A stretch of DNA of 64,000 nucleotides from Streptomyces canus (GCF_041435015.1 NZ_CP107989.1:4960001-5024000); one strand, 5' to 3'; positions 50,161 to 58,721 are shown, counted from the first letter of the stretch. The notes: generated by a model not told the origin, from the letters alone. Program-made: numbers and translations.

Positions 50161-51255
50161 ATGACCGATCCTGCGCTGCCCGAGACCGCCGCCGCCTCCT
50201 TCCGCTGGCGACGCGAGGACACCGTCAAGACGGTCGGTCTGATGGCCGCGATAGCCGCTCTGCACGTCGTCGCCTTCGGCATCCTCTTTCTGCTGGTCGT
50301 CCCGGAGCACTACGAGGTGGGCGACAAGGCCTTCGGCATCGGACTCGGCATCACCGCCTACACCCTCGGTATGCGGCACGCCTTCGACGCCGACCACATC
50401 GCCGCGATCGACAACACCACGCGCAAGCTGATGGCGGACGGCAAGCGGCCGGTGTCCGGGGGGTTCTGGTTCGCGCTCGGGCACTCCAGTGTCGTGGTCG
50501 TGCTCGCCGCGCTGATCGCCGGCGGCACCCAGCTGGCCGGCAAGGTCATGAACGAGGGGTCACGCACCCACCAGGTGCTCGGATTTCTCGGTACGACGGT
50601 CTCCGGGTCGTTCCTCTATCTCATCGCCGCTCTCAACCTGGTCGCCCTGATGGGCATCCTGAAGGTCTTCCGGGCGATGCGGGAGGGGACGTACGACGAG
50701 AAGCAGCTGGAGCAGCATCTCGACTCGCGCGGCTTCATGAACCGGATTCTCGGGCGGCTCACCAAGTCCATCACCCGGCCGGGGCAGATGTATCCGCTGG
50801 GCTTCCTGTTCGGGCTCGGCTTCGACACGGCCACGGAAGTGACCCTGATGGTGATGGCCGGGTCGGGCGCGGCCGCGGGTCTTCCCTGGTACGCCATCCT
50901 CTGTCTGCCGCTGCTCTTCGCCGCCGGCATGAGCCTGTTCGACACCCTCGACGGCACGTTCATGAACTTCGCCTACCAGTGGGCCTTCTCCAACCCCGTC
51001 CGCAAGGTCTTCTACAACCTCGCCATCACCGGGCTGTCCATCGCGGTCGCCTTCTTCATCGGCACGATCGAGCTCGTCGGCGTCCTGCACGACAAGTTCG
51101 ACCTCACCGACGCCCTCACCACCTGGATCGCCGACATCGATCTCGACAACGTCGGTTACGTCATCGTCGGCCTGTTCGTGGTGGTGTGGGCGGCGGCGAT
51201 CGCCTACTGGCGGCTCGCGAAGGTGGAGCAGCGGTGGGGCGTCAGCAGTTCTTGA
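50161..51255 (+). CDS. NiCoT-family nickel/cobalt transporter, probably cobalt
   Basis: The 364-residue protein has eight membrane segments and the class II NiCoT signature RHAFDADHIAAIDN (HX4DH), followed by FWFALGHSSVVVVLAAL and LGFLFGLGFDTATEVTLMVM. It imports Co2+ or Ni2+ with high affinity. The B12 riboswitch in its leader indicates that the physiological metal is cobalt for cobalamin synthesis. The divergent ArsR protein probably adds metal-dependent repression. Confidence 0.95.
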   Translation: MTDPALPETAAASFRWRREDTVKTVGLMAAIAALHVVAFGILFLLVVPEHYEVGDKAFGIGLGITAYTLGMRHAFDADHIAAIDNTTRKLMADGKRPVSGGFWFALGHSSVVVVLAALIAGGTQLAGKVMNEGSRTHQVLGFLGTTVSGSFLYLIAALNLVALMGILKVFRAMREGTYDEKQLEQHLDSRGFMNRILGRLTKSITRPGQMYPLGFLFGLGFDTATEVTLMVMAGSGAAAGLPWYAILCLPLLFAAGMSLFDTLDGTFMNFAYQWAFSNPVRKVFYNLAITGLSIAVAFFIGTIELVGVLHDKFDLTDALTTWIADIDLDNVGYVIVGLFVVVWAAAIAYWRLAKVEQRWGVSSS

Positions 51256-51268
51256 GGGACCCGGGTGG

Positions 51269-52231
51269 TCAGGCCCCCTCCACCGCCGTCAGCCACAGCT
51301 TCACGTACCGCTCCACGTCGACGCCCAACCCCACGTCCACGAGGGTCACTTCACGTTCGCCCTCGTGGATCTCGGACTCGCCGGGACGGCGGCGGCGGTC
51401 GACGACGGTCTGGCCGCGGGTCGGGCCCGGGGCCAGGCTCACCTCCACCGGCAGGAGTTCGGTGGTCAGGCCGTCCGGGTCGACGACCGCGCAGACCGCG
51501 CCCGCGTCGCCGAGGCCGCCGGTGGGGGTGGGATCGCCGGTAGCGGCCGGGTCGCGGTGGGCGAGGAGTTCCCCGGCCATGCGAAGGGACGGCTCCGAAC
51601 TAGCCCGCAGCCGCTCGACGTCGGCGGCGGGGACGACGACCCGCTCGAACACGTCCAAGCCGTACATCGTGATCGGCACCCCAGCGGTGAGCAGCACGGC
51701 GGCCGCCTCGGGATCGTGCCAGACGTTGAACTCCGCGACGGGCGTGGCGTTCCCGGTCGCCACCGCGCCGCCCATGAACACGATCCGCTCGATGTTCCGC
51801 ACCACGTCCGGGTGCGTACGAAGGAGCAGCGCGATGTTGGTGAGCGGCGCGGTCGGGATCAGCGTGACCGGGCGGGGCGAGGCGAGGATCTCCCGCCTGA
51901 GCAGGGTCACCGCGTCCACGTCCACCGCCACCCGGGTCGGCGCGGGCAGCCCCAGGTCACCCATGCCGTCGAGGCCGTGCACGTGCTGCGCGGTGCGCAC
52001 GGGCTCGATCAGCGGCCGTGCGGCACCCCGGGCGACGGGGATGTCCCCGGCCCCGGCCTGCTCCAGGACGGTCAGCGTGTTGCGGACGACGCCGTCGACG
52101 TCGGTGTTCCCGGCGACACAGGTGACCGCGCGCAGGTCGATGCCCGGATGCCGTACGGCGAACAACAGGGCCAGGGCGTCGTCGACGCCGGTGTCGCAGT
52201 CGATGATCACCGGGATGGGCTGACCGGTCAC
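51269..52231 (-). CDS. Nucleoside hydrolase (IunH family)
   Basis: The 320-residue protein has the calcium-binding N-terminus PVIIDCDTGVDDALALLFAV, LIPTAPLTNIALLLR, VFMGGAVATGNATPVAEFNV with WHDPEAA, and GLGDAGAVCAVVDP. It hydrolyses ribonucleosides to base and ribose for salvage. GTG 52231 has AAAGGA upstream; GTG 52264 is an alternative that would place the start within a tandem duplication. It is convergent with the cobalt transporter gene. Confidence 0.92.
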   Translation of the reverse strand: MTGQPIPVIIDCDTGVDDALALLFAVRHPGIDLRAVTCVAGNTDVDGVVRNTLTVLEQAGAGDIPVARGAARPLIEPVRTAQHVHGLDGMGDLGLPAPTRVAVDVDAVTLLRREILASPRPVTLIPTAPLTNIALLLRTHPDVVRNIERIVFMGGAVATGNATPVAEFNVWHDPEAAAVLLTAGVPITMYGLDVFERVVVPAADVERLRASSEPSLRMAGELLAHRDPAATGDPTPTGGLGDAGAVCAVVDPDGLTTELLPVEVSLAPGPTRGQTVVDRRRRPGESEIHEGEREVTLVDVGLGVDVERYVKLWLTAVEGA

Positions 52232-52247
52232 GGCGGGGGTCCTTTCG

Positions 52248-52273
52248 TCACTGGCGTACGTCACTGGCGTACG
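52248..52273. repeat. Perfect 13-bp tandem duplication
   Basis: TCACTGGCGTACG occurs twice back to back just upstream of the nucleoside hydrolase gene. Confidence 0.9.
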
Positions 52274-52282
52274 GAACCGACC

Positions 52283-53515
52283 TTACGCAGCCGCCCAGAG
52301 TTCGGTCCCGCGATCACCGGCCCGGGCACCGATCCGCCCCAGCAGCTCGTCGACCGGCACGGCTCCTGGTCTACGGCCGTCCCGCAGTCGTACGGCCGCA
52401 CAGCCGGCGCCGGCCTCCCGCTCCCCGATCACCGCCTGGTACGGCACGAGGCGCGCGGCGCGGACGCGGGCACCGAGGGTGCCGTGGCCGGGGCCCGAGA
52501 GTTCGGCCCGGATACCGCGCGCTTCGGCCCGCCGTACGACGTCATGAGCCCGTTCCTCCTGGGCGTCGCCCACCGGCAGAACCACCAGCTGTACGGGGGC
52601 GAGCCACACGGGGAAGGCGCCACCGTGCGCCTCGATGAGATGCGCGACCAGCCGCTCCACACTCCCGATGATGCTGCGGTGGACCATCACCGGGCGGTGT
52701 TTGCCGCCGTCGGGGCCGATGTAGTGGAGGTCGAAGCGTTCGGGCTGGTGGAAGTCGATCTGGACGGTGGAGAGGGTGGACTCCCGTCCGGCCGGGTCGG
52801 TGATCTGCACGTCGATCTTGGGGCCGTAGAAGGCGGCCTCGCCTTCGGCGGACTCGTACTCGACGCCGTCCAGGACCTCTTCGAGGAGGTCGGTGGCGCG
52901 GCGCCAGAGCGCGGGGTCCGCGACGTACTTGCCGGAGTCTCCCGGGAGGGACAGACGGAACCTGGACGCTCGGATGCCGAGGTCGTCGTAGGCGCGCCGG
53001 ATGAGTTCGAGGGCGGCGCGGGCCTCCTCGACCGCCTGTTCCAGGGTGCAGAAGATGTGGGCGTCGTTGAGCTGGATGGAGCGGACGCGGGTGAGACCGC
53101 CGAGGACGCCCGACAGTTCGGAGCGGTACATGCCACCCAACTCGGCGATCCTGAGGGGCAGTTCACGGTAACTGTGGGACCGTGACCGATAGATGAGCGC
53201 GTGGTGCGGGCAGAGGCTGGGCCGCAGCACCACCTCCTCGCCGCCCAGCCGCATCGGCGGGAACATGTCGTCGCCGTAGTGCGACCAGTGCCCGGAGATC
53301 TCGTACAGCTCCCGCTTCCCGAGCACCGGCGAGTACACATGCCGGTACCCGGCGGCCCGCTCCGCCTCCCTGACGTACTCCTCCAGGACATGCCGTACGA
53401 CGGCCCCGTCGGGCAGCCAGTACGGCAGCCCCGCGCCCATCAGCGGATCGGTGTCGAACAGCTCGAGCTCACGACCGAGTCGGCGGTGGTCGTGCATGGG
53501 GTTCATGGGGTTCAT
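52283..53515 (-). CDS. Short threonyl-tRNA synthetase without TGS and editing domains
   Basis: The 410-residue class II synthetase has the ThrRS catalytic core (LGRELELFDTDPLMGAGLPY; RPSLCPHHALIY with the zinc Cys; HIFCTLEQAVEE; AFYGPKIDVQ; VMVHRSIIGSVERLVAHLIE) and an anticodon-binding domain (VWLAPVQLVVLPVGDAQEER). The N-terminal TGS and editing domains of standard ThrRS are missing, so it cannot clear mischarged Ser-tRNA. It is probably a secondary enzyme. Translation can begin at any of three ATG codons in an ATGAACCCC repeat; GAGGGAG favours ATG 53515. The leader contains a Thr-codon attenuator. Confidence 0.93.
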   Translation of the reverse strand: MNPMNPMHDHRRLGRELELFDTDPLMGAGLPYWLPDGAVVRHVLEEYVREAERAAGYRHVYSPVLGKRELYEISGHWSHYGDDMFPPMRLGGEEVVLRPSLCPHHALIYRSRSHSYRELPLRIAELGGMYRSELSGVLGGLTRVRSIQLNDAHIFCTLEQAVEEARAALELIRRAYDDLGIRASRFRLSLPGDSGKYVADPALWRRATDLLEEVLDGVEYESAEGEAAFYGPKIDVQITDPAGRESTLSTVQIDFHQPERFDLHYIGPDGGKHRPVMVHRSIIGSVERLVAHLIEAHGGAFPVWLAPVQLVVLPVGDAQEERAHDVVRRAEARGIRAELSGPGHGTLGARVRAARLVPYQAVIGEREAGAGCAAVRLRDGRRPGAVPVDELLGRIGARAGDRGTELWAAA

Positions 53516-53561
53516 GGGGTTCTCCCTCGCGGTGGGGGGCGAGGAACCGACGGGAACGACA

Positions 53562-53589
53562 AAGCCCCGGGGCACTCGCCCCGGGGCTT
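53562..53589 (-). terminator. Attenuator terminator in the ThrRS leader
   Basis: Perfect 12-bp stem AAGCCCCGGGGC / GCCCCGGGGCTT with a 4-base loop, followed by TTTGTC on the minus strand. It lies between the leader peptide and the synthetase start, so it can stop transcription before the gene. Confidence 0.9.
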
Positions 53590-53605
53590 CGGACTGCGTC
53601 AGCTG

Positions 53606-53674
53606 TCAGCGCACCGGGACCTGCTCCGGCGTCGTCGTGATCGACGGGATGGCGATGGCTTGAGCACGCTGCAT
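53606..53674 (-). CDS. Threonine-rich leader peptide of the ThrRS gene
   Basis: The 22-codon frame runs from ATG 53674 to TGA 53606. It encodes MQRAQAIAIPS, then Ile followed by three consecutive ACG Thr codons, then PEQVPVR. The strong attenuator hairpin begins 17 bases after the stop. This is the classic arrangement for ribosome-mediated attenuation: stalling at Thr codons when charged tRNA-Thr is scarce would favour an alternative fold and let polymerase continue into the synthetase gene. The alternative fold has not been computed. Confidence 0.85.
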   Translation of the reverse strand: MQRAQAIAIPSITTTPEQVPVR

Positions 53675-53784
53675 GGGGTGAGGGTAGGGGAGGGGTGGGG
53701 GTGGGGCGAAGGGTTTTTTTGGTGCGGTGGGGTGGGGTGACCTGTGCGGAGCTGCCCGCGTCTGCTGCGGTTGTCCGGAGTGGG

Positions 53785-54060
53785 TCAGGTCAGTGCCCGG
53801 TACTCGGGGGACGGATCGGCCAGTTCGGGATGCTCGACGGGGTAACGCTCCCCGTGGATCCGACTCATCGCCCAGTGCCAGGCCTCGTCGTGGAAGACGA
53901 GCCCGCGGTGCGGGTGGCCGGCGGGTTCATAGGGGTAGCAGCGCAGTGCCGCCGCCCGGGACGCGGGCAGGGACATGCCGCCGTGGTGACGCATGACCCA
54001 GGCGTAGGCGCGGCGCTCGGCCTGGAGGAGGTCGAGGTATTCGGCTTCGGTCCAGGTCAT
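53785..54060 (-). CDS. Hypothetical small protein next to the WhiJ-like set
   Basis: The 91-residue protein begins MTWTEAEYLDLLQAERRAYA and is rich in His, Trp and Tyr (MRHHGG; HDEAWHWAMSRIHGERYP). It is not an established domain to me. It lies 13 bases downstream of the DUF397 gene on the same strand and is probably co-transcribed with the regulator pair. Confidence 0.7.
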   Translation of the reverse strand: MTWTEAEYLDLLQAERRAYAWVMRHHGGMSLPASRAAALRCYPYEPAGHPHRGLVFHDEAWHWAMSRIHGERYPVEHPELADPSPEYRALT

Positions 54061-54073
54061 GGGGGGGGGCTGG

Positions 54074-54259
54074 TCAGGCGTGGGCGTGGTGCAGGGAGCG
54101 TATGAAGGTGGTCCAGGTGTCGGGGACGACCTGGAGTATCGGTCCGTGGGGGGTCTTGGAGTCGCGGACGGCGATGGTGCCGGGGCGGTTGCGGGCGACT
54201 TCGACGCACTCGCCGTTGCCGCTGCTGTGGCTGGACTTGGCGAACTCGAAGGGCGGCAC
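54074..54259 (-). CDS. DUF397 protein
   Basis: The 61-residue protein is a typical DUF397: FAKSSHSSGNGECVEVARNR, then GTIAVRDSKTPHGPILQV and TFIRSL. DUF397 proteins nearly always lie next to an XRE/DUF5753 regulator and are thought to modulate it, as with the WhiJ locus. It follows the regulator gene with overlap or near-overlap; GTG 54259 has AAGGAG eight bases upstream. Confidence 0.9.
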   Translation of the reverse strand: MPPFEFAKSSHSSGNGECVEVARNRPGTIAVRDSKTPHGPILQVVPDTWTTFIRSLHHAHA

Positions 54260-54261
54260 GG

Positions 54262-55143
54262 TCACAGCTCCTTGCGGATGCGTTCGATCAACTCGACGGA
54301 ATCGTGAAGAGCGAGTCCGTTCCTTGCGATCCGCTCGAACTTGGTGTTGTGCCGTGCGGCGTCCGCCTCGCTCTCCAGCCACAGCGTAGACGAGGTCGTA
54401 TCCATGTAGACCACGTCCATCGCGCCGGGTTCGGCGAAGGAGACGACGCTGAAGGCGCTGGTCATGCCGGGGTGCGAGCCCGCGAGGAACGGGACCACCT
54501 GAAGCTTGACGTTGGGGAGCCGGGACGCCTCGACCAAGTGCTCCAGTTGGGTCCGCATGACCTCGCGGCCGCCGACCAGTTGACGCAGCGCCCCCTCACC
54601 GACAACGGTCCACAGGCCGAGCGGGCTGCTGTCCGTCAGCCGCCCCTGCCGGGCGACCTTCGCCTCCACGAACCGCTCGATCTCACTTGGCTCGTCCCAG
54701 TCGGCGTTGCCGATCGCCAGCGCCCTGGCGTAGTCCGGCGTCTGCAGCAAGCCCGGTACGAAGGCCCCTTGCCAGGTGCGGATGCTGGTCGCGATGTCCT
54801 CCAGGGCGACGTACTCCACCAGGGAACGCAGCTCGGGGTACTGGTTCCACCACCCCTTGGCCTTGCGGCGCTCCCGGTCGGTCCTGGCGAGGCTCAACAA
54901 CCGCTCCACGGCCTTCGGGTCGGTCACCCCGTACAGCTCGCAAAGGATCTTGATGTCGGGATCGCGGAACGGCACCCACCCGCGCTCCATCTTGGCCACC
55001 TTGGCGGCCGTCGCCGACAGTGCCTCAGCAGCCTGCGGCTGGGTCAGGCCGGCCCGGTCCCGCAGCCTCAGCAGTTCACCGCCCAACTTGCGCGCGAGGA
55101 CGGTGGATACGCGGGTTCCGCGCGTGAACTGGCCTGTGGACAC
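54262..55143 (-). CDS. XRE-family regulator with DUF5753 domain (WhiJ-like)
   Basis: The 293-residue protein has an N-terminal helix-turn-helix (LRDRAGLTQPQAAEALSATA; AAKVAKMERG) and a DUF5753 domain (WQGAFVPGLLQTPDYARALA; LRQLVGGREVMRTQLEHLVE; DTTSSTLWLESEADAARHN). This is the WhiJ-type architecture linked to control of development and secondary metabolism. A DUF397 gene downstream and a divergent RsbW-like ATPase gene complete the usual trio. AGGAGG lies upstream of GTG 55143. A perfect palindrome in the divergent promoter is a candidate operator. Confidence 0.93.
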   Translation of the reverse strand: MSTGQFTRGTRVSTVLARKLGGELLRLRDRAGLTQPQAAEALSATAAKVAKMERGWVPFRDPDIKILCELYGVTDPKAVERLLSLARTDRERRKAKGWWNQYPELRSLVEYVALEDIATSIRTWQGAFVPGLLQTPDYARALAIGNADWDEPSEIERFVEAKVARQGRLTDSSPLGLWTVVGEGALRQLVGGREVMRTQLEHLVEASRLPNVKLQVVPFLAGSHPGMTSAFSVVSFAEPGAMDVVYMDTTSSTLWLESEADAARHNTKFERIARNGLALHDSVELIERIRKEL

Positions 55144-55226
55144 CTCGGGTCACCTCCTGATCGTGGCAAGTGTGCGGTTCACCGGAACCACAGCACAAGC
55201 GAAACTGGAGACATATTTCCCCGAGA

Positions 55227-55242
55227 CCGCTTGCGCAAGCGG
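55227..55242. promoter_or_regulatory. Perfect 16-bp palindrome in the divergent promoter
   Basis: CCGCTTGCGCAAGCGG lies between the WhiJ-like gene and the divergent ATPase gene. A second, looser repeat, GGTTC-ACCG-GAACC, is at 55176-55189. Both are possible binding sites for the XRE regulator. Confidence 0.55.
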
Positions 55243-55361
55243 CGAGCACATCACTACCGTCAGTACTCGATCGCCCACACAGTGAAACCAGTTGGCGGAA
55301 GAGCACCGTGCTGCCCGCACGGCGGAGCCACCCCAACTCCCCCCACTCCCCGGAGGCTCCT

Positions 55362-55820
55362 GTGACCGACTCCTGCCCTCCCGGCCCGCCCAAGTCGTAC
55401 GACCGCCACGACGAGGTCAGCTACACCCCGTACCCGCGCAGCATCCCCCTCGCCCGCAGACGCGTGGCCGGGCTCGCGGTCGACTGGGGCCATCCGGCCC
55501 TCGCCGGCGACGCAGCCCTGTTGGCGAGCGAGTTGTGCACGAACGCCCTGCTGCACGGCTGCCTACGAGACCGCCTCTTCCGCGTCGAAACGACCCTCAC
55601 CGACACCGCCCTCCGCATCGCGGTGACCGACCCGAGGGGCGAACGCCTCCCCGGGGCCCGGCCACCCCAGCCTGACGACCAGTTCGGACGGGGGCTGCTC
55701 ATCGTCCGCGTGCTGGCGGGTCGTTGGGCGGTGGAGAGGCTCACGGTCGGCAAGACGGTGTGGGCGGAACTGGATCTCCCCGAAGACGCGCGATGCGCAG
55801 CCACAGGGATCCGCAGGTGA
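55362..55820 (+). CDS. RsbW-like ATP-binding protein (HATPase_c_2)
   Basis: The 152-residue protein has the anti-sigma-kinase fold: LASELCTNALLHGCLRDRLF (N box), RIAVTDPRGERLP (Asp of G1) and DDQFGRGLLIVRVLAGRWAV (G2). In WhiJ-type loci such ATPase genes (AbaA-like) accompany the XRE regulator. It may act as an anti-sigma factor or serine kinase. CGGAGG precedes GTG 55362. Confidence 0.9.
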   Translation: MTDSCPPGPPKSYDRHDEVSYTPYPRSIPLARRRVAGLAVDWGHPALAGDAALLASELCTNALLHGCLRDRLFRVETTLTDTALRIAVTDPRGERLPGARPPQPDDQFGRGLLIVRVLAGRWAVERLTVGKTVWAELDLPEDARCAATGIRR

Positions 55821-56071
55821 TCGCGTTGCCGGTGACGGACCACCGCGGCATGGGGCACCGCGGCCAGGAGGCGGAGAACGTCAGGGACGTGCTCAGCGCG
55901 ATCGCGCACCGAGTCGTGGTCCACGACAAGCGCGCCGTCGGGCAGAGCATTACCGAATATCCGCCGAGGGGAACACCGCTGCTGACGCGGACGACCACGA
56001 TGCGCTTGGCTCCCCTCCGTCGTAGCCGCCAGCGGCTCGATCAGTTGAAGGGACTGCTTCGCCGGGCTTAG
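55793..56071 (+). CDS. Hypothetical small basic protein, uncertain
   Basis: The 92-residue frame overlaps the ATPase gene by 28 bases. It encodes a basic peptide with AENVRDVLSAIAHRVVVHDK in the middle and an Arg-rich end (LRRSRQRLDQLKGLLRRA). There is no domain and no clear Shine-Dalgarno sequence for ATG 55793; GTG 55817 is another option. It could be a remnant of a larger gene. Confidence 0.35.
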   Translation: MRSHRDPQVIALPVTDHRGMGHRGQEAENVRDVLSAIAHRVVVHDKRAVGQSITEYPPRGTPLLTRTTTMRLAPLRRSRQRLDQLKGLLRRA

Positions 56072-56773
56072 CCCTGTGGGCGGTTGGGCACCTCACCCCC
56101 ATGCGACCGCACTGGAAGCGCGCAGGACTAGCTATCGGTCTCGTTCTGCTGTTGTCCGGTTACGTCATCCTGCTATGGCAGGGTCCCTGGTGGTTGGACG
56201 GTCGACACCTGAGAACAGACAACTTGCAGCCAGCAGACGGCGTTGTAGTTACAGGCGTCCGCACAGCTTTGGTGGCCCTCGGGGCAGGAGCAGTCGCAGC
56301 AGCAGGTCTCTACTACACCGATCGCAGCTTGCGGCACACCCGAGATCGGGACCGCGAGCAAGCCGAGTTATCGCGAGAAGCGCAGGTGACTGACCGCTAT
56401 GTGGAGGCCATCAAGCTCTTGGCTTCGGATCGGACTGTCGAGCGCCTGGGCGGCATTTACGCTCTAGAACGCATCATGCGTGACTCGCCCAAGGACCACC
56501 TGACGGTCGTCGAGGTTCTCGCCTCGTTCATCAGGGAGCACACACTGATGGCTACAGACGAAGAAGAGCCGCTCCAAACAGACCACCATCCGACCGAGCC
56601 CGTTCAGGCAGCATTGACCGTGCTGGGGCGTCGACCCATAGCGCACGAGCCTTTCCGCATCGACTTGCGTGGGACGGACCTAAGAGGCGCTGACCTTAAG
56701 CAGGCTCGATTGGACCGCGTTCGTCTGGGCAGCGCGAGACTGGACGGCTCGGATTTGACTGAAGCCCGACTAG

Positions 56774-57609
56774 AGGTTGTCCCGTATGGGGCGTGAGCTA
56801 TCCGGTGAGGGCCAGGTTGTGGAGCCGGGCGATGCCGAGCATGGCCTGGTGAACGCCGTTGCCCTTGAGGCGGCAGTCCCGAAGGATCTTCCAGTTCTTC
56901 AGCCGGGACAGGGCGTGTTCGACTCGTGCCCGTGCCCGGCGGTGGACGGCGTTCTCTGCTTCCTGTTGCGGGCTGAGGTGTCTCTGGCCTCGTCGCCTGC
57001 GGTGCGGGATGAGAAGGCCAGTGCCCTGGTAGCCACCGTCGGCGATGGTCGGGGCACCGCGGCAGACCCGGTCCACACCGGACTCGGTGAACGCCCGGCA
57101 GTCGTTGCGACTGCCGGGCAGCGGCAAGCCGATCGCCACCACCAGGCGGCTGTTGGCGTCGATGACGACCTGCAGATTCGTCGAGTACCGATAGTTCTTG
57201 CTGGACGCGGCGACGCTGCGGTCCCGGGTAGGCACCAAGGTGCCGTCGACGATGTAGACAGTGTCCCTGCGCGGACGTCGGGCCGGCGCGATGGCCAACA
57301 GCGGTGCCAGGTGATCGAGGATACGGTCGGCCGCGGACTTCGAGACCCCGAACAACGGTGCCACCTGCCGCAACGTCAGGTTCGTGCGCCAGTACGTCGC
57401 CACCAGCAACACCCGGTCCTCCAGCGGCAACCGCCAGGGACGGCCCCGCTGAACGTCACCCCCGCGACGCCGCACCGACGCCACCAGCCTGGCGAACTGC
57501 ACCTCGCTCAACCCGGAGAACGGCTCGATCCACTTCGGATCATCAGCTGAAATCACCCCACCCATACCCAGCCAACGCACCAACCACCCCACCGGTTACG
57601 GGACAACCT
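56774..57609 (-). mobile_element. IS5-family element (IS427-like), 836 bp
   Basis: Perfect 13-bp terminal inverted repeats AGGTTGTCCCGTA / TACGGGACAACCT are flanked by the 4-bp target duplication CTAG at 56770-56773 and 57610-57613. One transposase gene is inside. Confidence 0.93.
56798..57565 (-). CDS. IS5-family transposase (DDE_Tnp_4 type)
   Basis: The 255-residue transposase has an N-terminal helix-turn-helix (NLTLRQVAPLFGVSKSAADR) and the DDE triad: Asp in VYIVDGTLVPTRD, Asp in TIADGGYQGTG and Glu in ARARVEHALSRLKNWKILRD. It looks intact and probably active. It may start at ATG 57565 or at a GTG nine codons upstream. Confidence 0.92.
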   Translation of the reverse strand: MGGVISADDPKWIEPFSGLSEVQFARLVASVRRRGGDVQRGRPWRLPLEDRVLLVATYWRTNLTLRQVAPLFGVSKSAADRILDHLAPLLAIAPARRPRRDTVYIVDGTLVPTRDRSVAASSKNYRYSTNLQVVIDANSRLVVAIGLPLPGSRNDCRAFTESGVDRVCRGAPTIADGGYQGTGLLIPHRRRRGQRHLSPQQEAENAVHRRARARVEHALSRLKNWKILRDCRLKGNGVHQAMLGIARLHNLALTG

Positions 57610-57847
57610 CTAGAAGACGCATGGTTGCAAGAGACCCGGCTGGAAGGTGTCTGGCTGGACCGTGCATACCTGAGCGCGGCGAATCTGCGCGCTGCCAACC
57701 TGCGGGGAGCAAGTCTCGTAGATGCCAATCTGGCGCAAGCCAAGCTGATAGGGACAGATCTCTCGACAGCGCACGGTTGTACAGCTGAGCAAATCCAAGC
57801 AGCTGCGGTACTGGAGGGTCTGGTGCAGCTTTGGGTGACAGGTTCGG

Positions 57848-58721
57848 TCACGCGGCCTGGAGAGCCGGTGTGGTCATGACGCTCTCGAATTCGACGGGGG
57901 TCAGCCGGCCGAGCGAGGCTTGTCTGCGGCGCCGGTGGTAGGTCCTCTCGATCCAGGTCACGATCGCAATCCGCAGTTCCTCGCGGGTGGCCCACGATCG
58001 ACGGTCGAGGACGTTCTTCTGCAGCAGGCTGAAGAAGGACTCCATGGCCGCGTTGTCGCCTGCCGCCCCGACCCTCCCTATCGAACCGACGATCCGGTGA
58101 CGATCGAGCGCCCGGACGAACTTCCGTGACCGGAACTGCGACCCGCGATCGCTGTGCAGAATGCACCCGTCGACGTGTCCACGCCGGGCGACAGCGTTGT
58201 TGAGGGCTGTGACGGCCAGGCGGGACTTCATCCGCGTGTCCATCGAGTAGCCGACGATCCTTTTGCTGAAGACATCCTTGATCGCACAGAGATACAACTT
58301 GCCTTCGCCGGTGGCGTGTTCGGTGATGTCGGCGAGCCACAGCCGGTTCGGGCCAACCGCGGTGAAGTCACGGCGGACCAGGTCGTCGTGCACCGGCGGG
58401 CCGGCCTTCTTGGCCTTGCCGCGCTTCTTGCCGAACACGCTCCACCAGCGGTTGTCCCGGCAGATTCGCCACGCGGTCCGGTCCGCCATCACGGCCCCGG
58501 CACCGCGCGCTTCGTCTGCCAGGAAGCGGTAGCCGAACTCCGGGTCGTCACGGTGCGCGTCGAACAGCGCGTTCGCGCGGTACGCCTCCTCCAGCATGGC
58601 ATCGGTCACCGGCTGGTCCAGCCAGCGGTAGTAGGGCTGCCTGGCGAGCTTCAGCACCCGGCACGCAACCGTGACGGGCACCCCGTCCCCGGCCAGCTCC
58701 TTCACGAGCGGGTAGATCCTT
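57848..58721 (-). CDS. IS3-family transposase orfB (integrase domain)
   Basis: The integrase-type domain has the DDE residues: LWLADITEHATGEGKLYLCA, CILHSDRGSQFRSRKFVRAL and DNAAMESFFSLLQKNVLDRR. No good start codon lies at its beginning. The frame is entered from orfA by a -1 shift at an AAAAG run (58719-58723, complement), where the Lys codon AAA can slip back one base. The product is therefore an OrfAB fusion with an HTH N-terminus. Confidence 0.9.

Larger units (their letters stand above)
56101..57832 (+). pseudogene. Pentapeptide-repeat membrane protein gene split by an IS5-type element
   Basis: The first part (56101-56773) encodes two membrane helices (GLAIGLVLLLSGYVILLW; LVALGAGAVAAAGLYY), a conserved helical segment (RYVEAIKLLASDRTVERLGG; IYALERIMRDSP) and the start of pentapeptide repeats (DLRGTDLRGADLKQARLDRV). 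The insertion falls at codons EARL|E; after it the repeats resume (DAWLQETRLEGVWLDRAYLS; AANLRAANLRGASLVDANLA). Removing the element and one CTAG copy restores the frame. The 3' end is then cut by the IS3 element, so the gene is doubly damaged. Confidence 0.88.

Noticed and set aside
53674..53760. T-box riboswitch upstream of ThrRS
   Set aside because: No T-box sequence or specifier loop was seen; the leader is explained by the Thr-codon peptide and attenuator.
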